Below are positions 25,784 to 34,359 of a stretch of DNA of 64,000 nt, in pieces; position 1 is the stretch's first letter, and each line of letters opens with the position of its first letter. Under the pieces are notes generated by a model that had not been told where the DNA came from, ran no database searches, and saw only the letters and a list, made by a program, of their open reading frames with translations. The stretch spans positions 6,294 to 70,293 of the forward strand of contig CAZQJC010000221.1 in the NCBI GenBank assembly GCA_964593795.1, read 5' to 3'. The position numbers and the translations under genes were made by a program. This DNA is from JAHFDS01 sp964593795. GTDB taxonomy: Bacteria > Myxococcota_A > Polyangia > JAHFDS01.

Positions 25784-27068
25784 GCACGCGCGCATACCAG
25801 GATTCGAGCCCCGCGAAGGCATCCGTGCTCACGACGGGCATGTGCACGCCGGCTTGCAGGCGCCCAAAAAGGCCCGGCTCGACGACGAGGCGCCGCATCG
25901 CGGCTTGCAGGGACGATGCGCTCCGGAACTCGAAGAGCAACCCGTCCTGCTCGTGCCGGATGGTCTGGCGCAGACCGCCCACGGCGGGCGCGATGGTGGG
26001 CGCTCCCATCGCGGCCGCCTCGAGCGGGATGCGACCGAACGGCTCGACCACCAGGGTCGCCATGACCGCTGCGTCCATGTCGCCGTAGGCGAGCCAGCGA
26101 TCCTCCGGGGAGAAGGATCCGCGCACCTCGGCGATCCCTTCGAGCCCGCGCTGCCGGACCGCGGCCCGGGCCTCGTCGGCTCCCGGCCCCCAGATCTGCA
26201 GGCAGACGTCCAGGCCCTCGGCGCGCAGGCCCGCCAGCGCTGCGAGCACGTGGAGCAAGCCCTTCGTGGGCTGTGCACCCGCCACGAAGCCGAAGCGGAA
26301 CGGCCGACGAGGGCGCGACGGCCGGTTGGCGGGCAACCCGACCAGGCTCACGCCGAGCGGCACGTGCTCGATCGCGGCGTGCGGCATCGCCCGGCGATGG
26401 ACCTCGGCGACGTGCTCGGAGCGCGCGAGCGCCGCGTGCACCGCCCGGCGAGCGCGCTTGCGACGCTCGAGACGATACTGATAGTAGCCGCCGTAGCGCG
26501 AGACCCGCCAGGGTAGCCGGGGAGCCGCGCGCGGCCAGCCATCGTATTCGCTGCACACGCAGGCCAGGCACTTGAGCAGCCCGGGCCCCGTGCACTCCTT
26601 CGAGTCCGGCGAGCGCAACAGCATCACGCGCACGCACACGAGCCAGAAGTCGTGCAGCGTCGCGGTCAGGGGGCATCCCGCGGCCGCGAGCGCCAGGACC
26701 CCCGCCTCTCCGAAGGGACGGCACGTGTGGTAGTCGATGAGGTCGGGGGCCAGCTCGGCGGTCACCCGGCGCACCAGGCCCTCGATGCGCCGCTCGTGGC
26801 GCCTCCAGGCCGCGAGGCCGAGGGAGAATCCGTCGGGATCGCGCAGGACGGCGGGCGGGATGCCAAGGCGGAGCACGCGCACGTCGCCGTCCTGCTCCCC
26901 CTGCAATTCGTACGGCGGAACTTGGCCGGTGCCGTCCGCGCACACGACGTCGACGTGGTGGCCATTCGCGGCGAGCTGCTGGCACGTCTCGCGCGTCGTG
27001 ATCGCGGCGCCCCCGCCGTACTCGGGCGGATACGCACCGGCCACGTGGAGGATCCGCAAGGGCTTCAT
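25764..27068 (-). CDS. GT4-family glycosyltransferase
   Basis: A 434-residue GT-B enzyme. RILHVAGAYPPEYGGGAAITTRETC is the acceptor-side loop, and LHDFWLVCVRVMLL plus TGPGLLKCLACVCSEYDGW form a Cys-rich stretch also seen in related glycan GT4 enzymes. The donor side has FGFVAGAQPTKGLLHVL and VEPFGRIPLEAAAMGAPTI. The ATG at 27068 overlaps the asparagine-synthase stop (ATGA). It overlaps the convergent gene by 20 bp. Confidence 0.87.
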   Translation of the reverse strand: MKPLRILHVAGAYPPEYGGGAAITTRETCQQLAANGHHVDVVCADGTGQVPPYELQGEQDGDVRVLRLGIPPAVLRDPDGFSLGLAAWRRHERRIEGLVRRVTAELAPDLIDYHTCRPFGEAGVLALAAAGCPLTATLHDFWLVCVRVMLLRSPDSKECTGPGLLKCLACVCSEYDGWPRAAPRLPWRVSRYGGYYQYRLERRKRARRAVHAALARSEHVAEVHRRAMPHAAIEHVPLGVSLVGLPANRPSRPRRPFRFGFVAGAQPTKGLLHVLAALAGLRAEGLDVCLQIWGPGADEARAAVRQRGLEGIAEVRGSFSPEDRWLAYGDMDAAVMATLVVEPFGRIPLEAAAMGAPTIAPAVGGLRQTIRHEQDGLLFEFRSASSLQAAMRRLVVEPGLFGRLQAGVHMPVVSTDAFAGLESWYARVLRRGGR

Positions 27069-28996
27069 GCGTCCTCGAACGCCCCGGCAGCCAGCTCCTC
27101 CACCGTGCCGTGCGCGCGCAGCGATGCGGGATGCTCCTGCCCGCGCACGAATCGCCGGTGCCAGAGCTCGAAGCTCAGGGCGCGGAAGAGCCGCCACGGC
27201 TCTCGCTCGACGTGCGCGTCGTACCGCTTCAAGAGCGGTGCCGCGCGCAGGAACGGGTTGTCCATGCGGGCGAAGACCTCGCGCATCGCGGCCCCCTTGT
27301 CGTGCAGCCACCTCCGGATCGGGAACGGAAACCCCACCTTCTTGCGGCGCCAGGTGACGTCGAGCGGCAGCCACGACGAGAAGGCCTTGCGCAGGATCCA
27401 CTTGAGGTAGCCGTGGCGGACGAGGAGCTCCACCGGGAGGCGGAGAGCGAGCTCCACGAGCCGGTGATCGAGGAACGGGAAGCGCACCTCGATGGGGGCG
27501 CGCATGCTGCTCTTGTCGCCCACGCGGAGCCAGTACGGCAGGAGCTGGGACTCCACGTCGAGCTGGATCCGCTCTGCCAGGGACGACGGCGCAGGCTCCT
27601 CCGGAGGCGGAGGCGCGAGGTAGTCCGGCAGCGGATCCGGCCGCTCGGGCCAGCGCTGCGCACGGAGCTCGCGGAACAGGTCGGACAGGCGGGCGCGGTC
27701 GCTCGAGAGCAGCCACTCGGCGACGGCCTCGCGGTTCCGCCCGCTCCGCCGCAGCTCGCCGATGCGAAGCGCCCGATGGAACGCGTATCCGGAGAACAGC
27801 TCGTCGCCGCCCAGGCCGGACAGGAGGACGCGAAAGCCCCGCGCGGCGAGGGCGTGCCGCACGACGAAGTCCGGCACGAGGTCCGGCGCGTGCACCGGCT
27901 CCTCCATCGCGTCCACGAAGGCCGGCAGCGCCGCGAGCGTCCAGTCGTCCTTCGGGCGGACGATGAGCGCTCGCGCGGGATACCGCGCCAGCACCGAGCG
28001 GGCCCACCGCCACTCGTCGTACTCGCGGTCGCGAAAGCGCACCGTGTACGCGGTCAGACGCTCGGGGGGCAGATGGTGACTGGCCGACGCCAGGACGCTC
28101 GACGAATCGAGGCCGCCGCTCAGCGCCAGCACCAGGGGCACGTCCGCACGCATGCCGAGCGCAACCGCTTCGGACAGTCCGGCGCGCACCTCGGCGGCCG
28201 CGTCGGCGACGCGCACCGAGGACCGGCGAGGCGGCGAGGGCGCCGACCAGTAGCGCGACAGCACCACCCGGAGCCTGGCGTCGATCTCGCAGTGGTGCGC
28301 GGCCGGAAACATGGAGATCCCGGCGAAGGCCGTGCGCTCATCCACGTCGGCGCGCGCCCAGTGGAGAAATCGAGCCGCCATGACCTCGTCCGCGCGACCG
28401 GGGCCCGTGCGCAGCGCCGAGATCTCGGAGGCGAAGGCGATCGCCCCGGGCGCGCGGGTCCAGTAGAGGGGCCGCTCTCCCAGTCGATCCCGGCACAGGA
28501 GCACGACGTCGCGGCGTGCATCCCAGAGCGCGAGGGCCCACATCCCGACCGCGCGCTCGAAGGCGCGCGCCCCCCAGGCGAGGTACGCGCGCAGCAGCAC
28601 CTCCGTGTCCGTGCCGGTGCGGAACGTGGCGGCGCCGAGCTCGTCGCGTAGCTCGCGGTAGTTGTAGATCTCGCCGTTGAAGAGGAGGCACGTGCGCCCG
28701 TCCTCGGACCAGAACGGCTGGTGGCCCTCGGGGCCGGGCGCGATGACGGCGAAGCGCCGATGCGCGAGGCCCACGTGGTGCGGGCGCACCGGCACCGCCG
28801 CGAGGTCGACGCCGTCGCGCCGAAGGGGCGCGGGAGTCGTCGCGCCGACCGCGACGACCGGGGCCTGGCCGCGCGTGATGAGGGCATAGCCTTCGTCGTG
28901 GGGCCCGCGGTGCGCGATCGCCGCCGACATCGTGCGGAGACGATCCCGCCCGTCCAGACACGGATCGGCCACCACGAAGCCGGCGACGCCACACAT
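27065..28996 (-). CDS. Asparagine synthase (glutamine-hydrolysing) homologue in glycan cluster
   Basis: A 643-residue protein with class II glutaminase and synthetase domains. Cys2 (MCGVAGF) is the nucleophile; AIAHRGPHDEGY, LLFNGEIYNYREL and CRDRLGERPLY mark the glutaminase. The synthetase has the PP-loop SGGLDSSSV, GGDELFSGY and LRKAFSSWLP. In polysaccharide clusters such enzymes often amidate uronic acids or related carboxylates rather than make free Asn. The ATG at 28996 has 83 bp to the divergent cytidylyltransferase gene; the stop overlaps the GT4 gene. A second homologue lies at 35318-37198. Confidence 0.86.
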   Translation of the reverse strand: MCGVAGFVVADPCLDGRDRLRTMSAAIAHRGPHDEGYALITRGQAPVVAVGATTPAPLRRDGVDLAAVPVRPHHVGLAHRRFAVIAPGPEGHQPFWSEDGRTCLLFNGEIYNYRELRDELGAATFRTGTDTEVLLRAYLAWGARAFERAVGMWALALWDARRDVVLLCRDRLGERPLYWTRAPGAIAFASEISALRTGPGRADEVMAARFLHWARADVDERTAFAGISMFPAAHHCEIDARLRVVLSRYWSAPSPPRRSSVRVADAAAEVRAGLSEAVALGMRADVPLVLALSGGLDSSSVLASASHHLPPERLTAYTVRFRDREYDEWRWARSVLARYPARALIVRPKDDWTLAALPAFVDAMEEPVHAPDLVPDFVVRHALAARGFRVLLSGLGGDELFSGYAFHRALRIGELRRSGRNREAVAEWLLSSDRARLSDLFRELRAQRWPERPDPLPDYLAPPPPEEPAPSSLAERIQLDVESQLLPYWLRVGDKSSMRAPIEVRFPFLDHRLVELALRLPVELLVRHGYLKWILRKAFSSWLPLDVTWRRKKVGFPFPIRRWLHDKGAAMREVFARMDNPFLRAAPLLKRYDAHVEREPWRLFRALSFELWHRRFVRGQEHPASLRAHGTVEELAAGAFEDA

Positions 28997-29079
28997 CGGC
29001 GCTCGACGGTAGCATTCGGCGGGCCCGAAGCGCGCGGCCCTCACGACTTCTCCGATGCTATGATCGCGGGAGGTCGATC

Positions 29080-29853
29080 GTGCGCGTGGTCATCCTCTGC
29101 GGTGGACAGGGTACGCGGTTCCGCGAGGAGACGGAGTACCGGCCGAAGCCGATGATCGAGATCGGCGGGCGGCCCATCCTCTGGCACATCATGAAGCACT
29201 ACGCGCGGCATGGGCTGGCCGAGTTCGTGCTCTGCCTCGGCTACAAGAGCGAGGTGATCAAGAGCTTCTTCCTCGACTACGAGGCGAGGACGAACGACCT
29301 CACGGTGCGCCTCGGCAAGGACCGCGCCGTGGAGATCCACGGGCACGGCGGCGACGACTGGGCGGTCACCCTCGCCGAGACAGGCCTCGCTGCGCAGACC
29401 GGGGCGCGCCTCCGCCGCGCCGCGCGCTACCTCGGCGACGGCCCGTTCTGCCTGACCTACGGCGACGGCGTGTCGGACGTCGACCTCGAGGCGCTCGTGC
29501 GGTTCCACAGGGCGCATGGGCGGCTGGCGACGGTCACCGGGGTGCGCCCCGCGAGCCGCTTCGGCGAGCTCACCGCGGACGGGGATCGCGTGGTGGGCTT
29601 TCGCGAGAAGCCCACGGGAAACGCGCTCATCTCCGGCGGCTTCTTCGTGTTCGAGCGCGCGGTCGTCGATCGCTACCTCGACGACCGTGAGGACCTGACG
29701 CTCGAGCGCGAGCCGCTGCAGCGCCTGGCGGAGGACGGCGAGCTGATGGTGCGCGAGCACGACGGCTTCTGGCAGCCGATGGACACCTACCGCGACTGGA
29801 AGCTGCTCGAGGATCTGTGGACGAGCGGTCAGGCGCCCTGGCGAACCTGGTAG
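29080..29853 (+). CDS. rfbF: Glucose-1-phosphate cytidylyltransferase
   Basis: A 257-residue nucleotidyltransferase making CDP-glucose from CTP and glucose 1-phosphate. VVILCGGQGTRFREETEYRPKPMIEIGGRPILWHIMKHY is the pyrophosphorylase signature of the RfbF group, and LTYGDGVSDVDLEALVRFH holds the metal-binding Asp. GFWQPMDTYRDWKLLEDLW is the family's C-terminal hallmark. GTG start with GGAGG at 29069-29073. It opens the plus-strand operon whose third gene is CDP-glucose 4,6-dehydratase. Confidence 0.93.
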   Translation: MRVVILCGGQGTRFREETEYRPKPMIEIGGRPILWHIMKHYARHGLAEFVLCLGYKSEVIKSFFLDYEARTNDLTVRLGKDRAVEIHGHGGDDWAVTLAETGLAAQTGARLRRAARYLGDGPFCLTYGDGVSDVDLEALVRFHRAHGRLATVTGVRPASRFGELTADGDRVVGFREKPTGNALISGGFFVFERAVVDRYLDDREDLTLEREPLQRLAEDGELMVREHDGFWQPMDTYRDWKLLEDLWTSGQAPWRTW

Positions 29854-29857
29854 CGCG

Positions 29858-30748
29858 ATGACCCACGCACCCCTGCGCGTCGTGGTGACCGGCGCGAGCG
29901 GCATGCTCGGCTCGGACCTCGCGGCCGCGTGGCGCGAGGGCGGCGACGACGTGCTCGCGCTCGGGCGGAGCGAGCTCGACGTGACGGATCTGGCCGCGGT
30001 TCGCAGGGCGCTCACCGCGGCGCGGGCCCACGTGGTCGTCCACGCCGCCGCGCACACCGACGTCGACGGCGCCGAGCGGGACCCGGACCTCGCGCACCGC
30101 ATCAACGCGATCGGCTCTGCGAACGTGGCCCTCGGCTGCATGGACGCCGCGAGCGACCTCGTGCACGTCTCGAGCTGCGGCGTCTTCGACGGCCGCAAGG
30201 CCGCGCCCTACGTCGAGACGGACCGGCCGGCGCCGCTCACCCGCCACCACGAGAGCAAGCTCGCGGGCGAAGAGGCCGTGCGGCGGCTCTGGCCGCGCCA
30301 CTACGTCCTTCGCCCCGGCTGGCTCTTCGGCGGGGCGCCGTCGCACCGCAAGAACTTCGTCGCCGCGCGATGGCGCGAAGCCAAGGGCAAGCGCACGCTC
30401 GAGAGCGCGGGCGATCGGTTCGGCTCGCCGACCTACACCCTCGACTTCGCGCTCGCGGCCCGGAGGCTCGTCGCCGCGCGCGCGTACGGCCTCTACCACG
30501 TCGCCAACGCCGGGGTCGCCTCGCGCGCCGACTACGTGCGCGGGTGCCTCGCCGCGCTCGGCCTCGACGTCGCCGTGCGCGAGGTCGCCTCGAGCCACTT
30601 CCCGCGCGCCGCGCCGGTGCCAGCGTGGGAGGCGCTCGACTCGCGCGACCTGCGGCTGCGCGGCTTCCCGGCGCTCCGCCCGTGGGGCGAGGCGCTCGGT
30701 GAATACGTCCGCGAGCGCCTCGCGGGTCACCTGGAGCCGTCGCCATGA
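29858..30748 (+). CDS. RmlD-like SDR sugar reductase with altered catalytic residues
   Basis: A 296-residue extended SDR of the dTDP-4-dehydrorhamnose reductase type. TGASGMLGSD (11-20) is the NAD(P) loop and VVHAAAHTDVDGAERDP (60-76) is typical RmlD. The usual STDYVFDG is here SSCGVFDG (105-112), and the YxxxK motif reads HHESK, putting His130 where Tyr should be, with Lys134 kept. So the normal proton donor is missing. It lies between rfbF and rfbG with ATGA overlap to rfbG, so a role on a CDP-4-keto sugar is likely: an atypical reductase, an epimerase or a binding protein. Confidence 0.78.
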   Translation: MTHAPLRVVVTGASGMLGSDLAAAWREGGDDVLALGRSELDVTDLAAVRRALTAARAHVVVHAAAHTDVDGAERDPDLAHRINAIGSANVALGCMDAASDLVHVSSCGVFDGRKAAPYVETDRPAPLTRHHESKLAGEEAVRRLWPRHYVLRPGWLFGGAPSHRKNFVAARWREAKGKRTLESAGDRFGSPTYTLDFALAARRLVAARAYGLYHVANAGVASRADYVRGCLAALGLDVAVREVASSHFPRAAPVPAWEALDSRDLRLRGFPALRPWGEALGEYVRERLAGHLEPSP

Positions 30749-31884
30749 CGCAACCCTTCCGCGGCGCCTACGCGGGCCGCACCGTGCTCGTGACCGGCCA
30801 CACCGGCTTCAAGGGCGCGTGGCTCGCCCACTGGCTCACACACCTCGGGGCGCGCGTGGTCGGCTACGCGCTCGACCCGCCCAGCCAGCCGAGCTGCCAC
30901 GGCGCCACGCGCCTGGCCGAGCGCATCGTCGATCTGCGCGGAGACGTGCGCGACCCGGTCGCCCTCGCGCGCGTCCTTTCCGACCACAAGCCGAGCATGG
31001 TCTTCCACCTCGCCGCGCAGTCGCTCGTCCGGCAGGCCTACGCCGACCCGCGCGGCACGTTCGACACGAACGTCATGGGCACGGTCACCGTGCTCGACGC
31101 CGCCTGCCGAGCGCCCGGCGTCGAGGCCGTGGTCTCCGTCACGAGCGACAAGTGCTACGAGAACCAGGAGTGGGCCTGGGGCTATCGCGAGGTCGATCGC
31201 CTCGGCGGGCACGAGCCCTACGGCGCCTCGAAGGCCTGCGCGGAGCTCGCGCTCGCGGTCTTCCGCGACCCGCGCTTCCAGGCGCGCGCCTTCGCGGGGA
31301 CCACCGCGCGCACGCGGCCGCTGCCGATCGGCGCGGGACGCGCGGGCAACGTCATCGGCGGCGGGGACTGGGCGGCGGATCGGCTGCTGCCGGACATCGT
31401 GCGCGCCATCGCCGCGGGTCGCGACGTCGTCATCCGCAGCCCGCGCGCCACCCGGCCGTGGCAGCACGTGCTCGAGGCCCTGTCGGGCTACCTCTGGCTC
31501 GGCAGCCGCCTCCTCGAGGCGCCCGAGCGCCACGCCGAGAGCTACAACTTCGGCCCCGGCTCGACCGCGGTCGGCGTGACGGTGGAGGACATCGTGCACC
31601 GCATCCTCGCGCGCTGGCCCGGGCCCTCCCGGCTCGTTGTCGAGGAGGACCGCTCGGGCGCGGAGGCGGGCCTGCTGCGGCTCGACTGCTCGCGCGCCGA
31701 GAGCGAGCTCGCCTGGCGCGCGACGTGGACGGTCGACGAGACGCTCGAGCGCTTGGTCGAGTGGTACCGCGCGTTCTACGATCCGGCGGCCCAGGACCTC
31801 GCCGCCTTGACCACGCGACAGATCGACGCCTACGCATCGCGCGCGAGGGAGCTCGGGATTGCCTGGGCACGCGACGACGGCTGA
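30745..31884 (+). CDS. rfbG: CDP-glucose 4,6-dehydratase
   Basis: A 379-residue extended SDR that turns CDP-glucose into CDP-4-keto-6-deoxyglucose. TVLVTGHTGFKGAWLAHWL is the family N-terminus, VVSVTSDKCYENQEW carries the Thr-Asp-Lys and YGASK (in HEPYGASKACAEL) the Tyr/Lys pair. RAGNVIGGGDWAADRLLPD and PWQHVLEALSGYLWLG are diagnostic of RfbG. The ATG overlaps the preceding stop by 4 bp. No RfbH-type 3-dehydrase lies in the same operon; the only DegT-type enzyme is in the other arm at 23000-24229. Confidence 0.93.
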   Translation: MTQPFRGAYAGRTVLVTGHTGFKGAWLAHWLTHLGARVVGYALDPPSQPSCHGATRLAERIVDLRGDVRDPVALARVLSDHKPSMVFHLAAQSLVRQAYADPRGTFDTNVMGTVTVLDAACRAPGVEAVVSVTSDKCYENQEWAWGYREVDRLGGHEPYGASKACAELALAVFRDPRFQARAFAGTTARTRPLPIGAGRAGNVIGGGDWAADRLLPDIVRAIAAGRDVVIRSPRATRPWQHVLEALSGYLWLGSRLLEAPERHAESYNFGPGSTAVGVTVEDIVHRILARWPGPSRLVVEEDRSGAEAGLLRLDCSRAESELAWRATWTVDETLERLVEWYRAFYDPAAQDLAALTTRQIDAYASRARELGIAWARDDG

Positions 31885-33049
31885 GCCGCGCCGCTGCCGG
31901 GCGTGCGCGGGCGTCACGGAGACGCTCGTGGCCCTCGGCGCCGTGCCGCTCGCGAATGCCTTCACTCCGGCGGGCGGGCCGGCGCGCGACGAAGCGCAGC
32001 ATCCGCTCTCCCTCGAGCACTGCGGGGGTTGCGGGCTCGTCCAGCTCGGCGAGGCCCCGCCGGACGAGGTGCTCGCGCGGAGCTTCCTGGCCGTGCGCCC
32101 GGACCCGCCGCCCGGCGCCGCGGCGGCCCTCGCCCCGCGGCTCGCGGCGCTCGGCAAGAACGCGCCCGGCACGCGCGTCGTCGACGTCGCGCACGCGCAC
32201 GGAACGCTCGAGGCCGGGCTCGCGGCGCTCGGCCTCGCCGCGCTCGGCGTCGATCCGCACGGCGCGCCGGCCGGGGACGTGGTGACGCCCGCCCGCTTCG
32301 ATGCCGCGGTCGCGCAGGACCTCGCGCGCGCCCGCGGCCGGTTCGACGTGGTGCTCCTGCGGAGCGTGCTCGGCCACGTCGCCGCGCCGCGCGCCTGGCT
32401 CGGCGGCGCTCGCGCGCTGCTCGAGGCCGGCGGGCGCATCGTCGCCTGCATGCCGGGCGCGCACGCGCTCGCCGCCGGGGTCGCCTTCGACCTCGTGTTC
32501 CACGAGCACCTCGCCTACTTCGACGCGGAGAGCCTCGACCGGCTGGCCAGGGCCGAGGACCTGGCGCTGGTCGACGTCGAGCACACCCCGGACGGCACGA
32601 TGTGGGCCGTGCTGGCGCATGGCGACGCGACTCCTGGCCCGAGCGTGGCGCGCGCGCGCGAGGAGGCGCGCCGCCTGCCCTGGGGCGAGCTCGGCGCGCG
32701 GATCGGGGCGCTCGCGGAGCGGCAGCACGACCTCGTGGAGGCGCTCGGGCGGAGCGGCGAGCGCGTGGCCGGCTACGCCGCCGCGGCCCGCGCGATGGCG
32801 CTCTCGCTGCGCGCAGGCCTCGATGCGCTGCTCTTCGCGTGGGGCGACGCGAACCCACGCAAGCAGGGCACGCGGGTGCCGGGCGGGCGCTGCGCCGTGC
32901 TGTCGCCCGGGGCCCTGCTCGCCGAGCGCCCCGACGTCCTCGTGCTCGGCGTCTCGAGCGCGCGCGACGCGCTCTGTGCGCAGCTCCGCGCGCAGGGCTT
33001 CCAGGGCCGCTTCGTGGTGCCGTTTCCGGAGCCGGCGGTGTGGCCGTGA
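31859..33049 (+). CDS. Sugar C-methyltransferase-like protein with degenerate SAM motif
   Basis: A 396-residue protein with the three-part layout of NovU/TylCIII-type C-methyltransferases: an N-terminal zinc site (Cys13, Cys16, Cys55, Cys58), a central methyltransferase domain and a C-terminal domain ending NPRKQGTRVPGGRCAVLSP. The family active-site stretch is present as VFHEHLAYF, with Phe for the usual Tyr before HEH. The SAM motif that normally reads like EIGSNDG is VDVAHAHG, so SAM binding may be changed. The TTG start at 31859 overlaps rfbG by 26 bp; no later start keeps the first Cys pair. It would add a methyl branch to a keto-deoxy sugar. Confidence 0.75.
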   Translation: MPGHATTAEPRRCRACAGVTETLVALGAVPLANAFTPAGGPARDEAQHPLSLEHCGGCGLVQLGEAPPDEVLARSFLAVRPDPPPGAAAALAPRLAALGKNAPGTRVVDVAHAHGTLEAGLAALGLAALGVDPHGAPAGDVVTPARFDAAVAQDLARARGRFDVVLLRSVLGHVAAPRAWLGGARALLEAGGRIVACMPGAHALAAGVAFDLVFHEHLAYFDAESLDRLARAEDLALVDVEHTPDGTMWAVLAHGDATPGPSVARAREEARRLPWGELGARIGALAERQHDLVEALGRSGERVAGYAAAARAMALSLRAGLDALLFAWGDANPRKQGTRVPGGRCAVLSPGALLAERPDVLVLGVSSARDALCAQLRAQGFQGRFVVPFPEPAVWP

Positions 33050-34359
33050 GCGGCCGGACGAACGTCGTCCTCGGCGGGGGCCTCTCCGGGCTGTCGGCGG
33101 CGGTGCACCTTCCCGACGCGACGCTCTACGAAGCCGAGACCGCCCTCGGGGGGCACTGCCGCACGCACCACGTGGACGGCTTCGGCTTCGACGAGGGCGC
33201 CCACGTCTTCTTCGGCAAGGACGAGGACGCGCGCAAGTGGGTCCTCGAGCCGCTCGCCGGCGAGCTCGTCGAGCACAGCGCCGAGATCTGGAACTGCTAC
33301 GGCGCCGGCCACTTCGGCCGCTACCCGGTGCAGCTCAACGCTCACGCGCTCGCGCCCGAGGAGGCCACCCGCTGCGTGCTCGGCTTCTGCGAGGCCGCCC
33401 GCGACGCCGCCCGCGAGATGCCCGATCGCTACGACGCCTGGTGCCGCGCCGCGTTCGGCGACGCGTTCGCCGAGCGCTTCTTCCTGCGCTACGCGCGCAA
33501 GATCTGGACGGTCGATCCGGCCGAGCTCACGACCGAGTGGCTCGGCTCGTCCGTCGGCGCCCGCGTCACGCGCCCCTCGCTCGAGGCCGTGCTCCGCGGC
33601 GCCATCGATCCCGCGCCCCAGGCGCAGAACTACGTGCAGCGCTTCTCCTATCCGCGCACGGGCGGCTTCGGCCGCATTGCCGAGCCGCTCCGCGCCCGCC
33701 TCGATCCCGCGCGCCTCCGCCTCGGTGCGCGCCTGGCCTCCCTCGACGCGGGCCGGCGCGAGCTGCGCTTTTCGGACGGCACCGCCGCGCGCTACGACGC
33801 GACGATCTCGACGATCCCGCTGCCCGTCCTCGTGGCCGCCGCCTCCGACGCGCCCGCCGCCGTGCGCGCGGCCGCGGCGCGCCTGCGCTGGACGCGCACC
33901 CGCTGCGTCAACCTCGGCATCGATCGCGCGGACGTCGGCCCCGGCCACTGGTGCTACTTCTACGAGCCCGACGTGCCGTTCTTCCGCACGAGCGTGCCCT
34001 CGCGGTTCTCGGCCGACAACGCGCCGGCGGGCACGAGCGCGCTGACCTGCGAGCTCGCCCACGCGCCGTGGCGCCCCCTCGACGAGGACCGCCTCGTCGA
34101 GCGCGTGATCGACGCGCTGCGCCGCGTCGGCGTCCTGCACCCCGGCGATCGCGTGCTGCACGCCTCGCAGGTCGAGTGCCCGTTCGGCTACGCGATCTTC
34201 GACGCGGCCCGCGCCGAGGCGCTCGCGGAGATCCACGCGTGGATGCGCGCGCACGGCCTCGAGCCGGCGGGGCGCTTCGGCGAGTGGGGGTACCACTGGA
34301 GCTTCGAGGCCATCGGCAGCGGGCGCCGCGCCGCGGAGCGCGTGCGCGGGGCGACATGA
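33046..34359 (+). CDS. FAD-dependent oxidoreductase, UDP-galactopyranose mutase/amine oxidase-like
   Basis: A 437-residue flavoprotein. The Rossmann loop is VVLGGGLSGLSAAVHL, followed by LYEAETALGGHCRTHH. GRYPVQLN and GGFGRIAEPL recall UDP-galactopyranose mutase and protoporphyrinogen-oxidase-like proteins found in many exopolysaccharide clusters. The C-terminal segment VECPFGYAIFD and RFGEWGYHWSFEAIGSGRRAAE closes the FAD site. The GTG at 33046 overlaps the previous stop (GTGA). It may isomerise or oxidise a sugar; the precise reaction cannot be read here. Confidence 0.78.
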   Translation: MSGRTNVVLGGGLSGLSAAVHLPDATLYEAETALGGHCRTHHVDGFGFDEGAHVFFGKDEDARKWVLEPLAGELVEHSAEIWNCYGAGHFGRYPVQLNAHALAPEEATRCVLGFCEAARDAAREMPDRYDAWCRAAFGDAFAERFFLRYARKIWTVDPAELTTEWLGSSVGARVTRPSLEAVLRGAIDPAPQAQNYVQRFSYPRTGGFGRIAEPLRARLDPARLRLGARLASLDAGRRELRFSDGTAARYDATISTIPLPVLVAAASDAPAAVRAAAARLRWTRTRCVNLGIDRADVGPGHWCYFYEPDVPFFRTSVPSRFSADNAPAGTSALTCELAHAPWRPLDEDRLVERVIDALRRVGVLHPGDRVLHASQVECPFGYAIFDAARAEALAEIHAWMRAHGLEPAGRFGEWGYHWSFEAIGSGRRAAERVRGAT

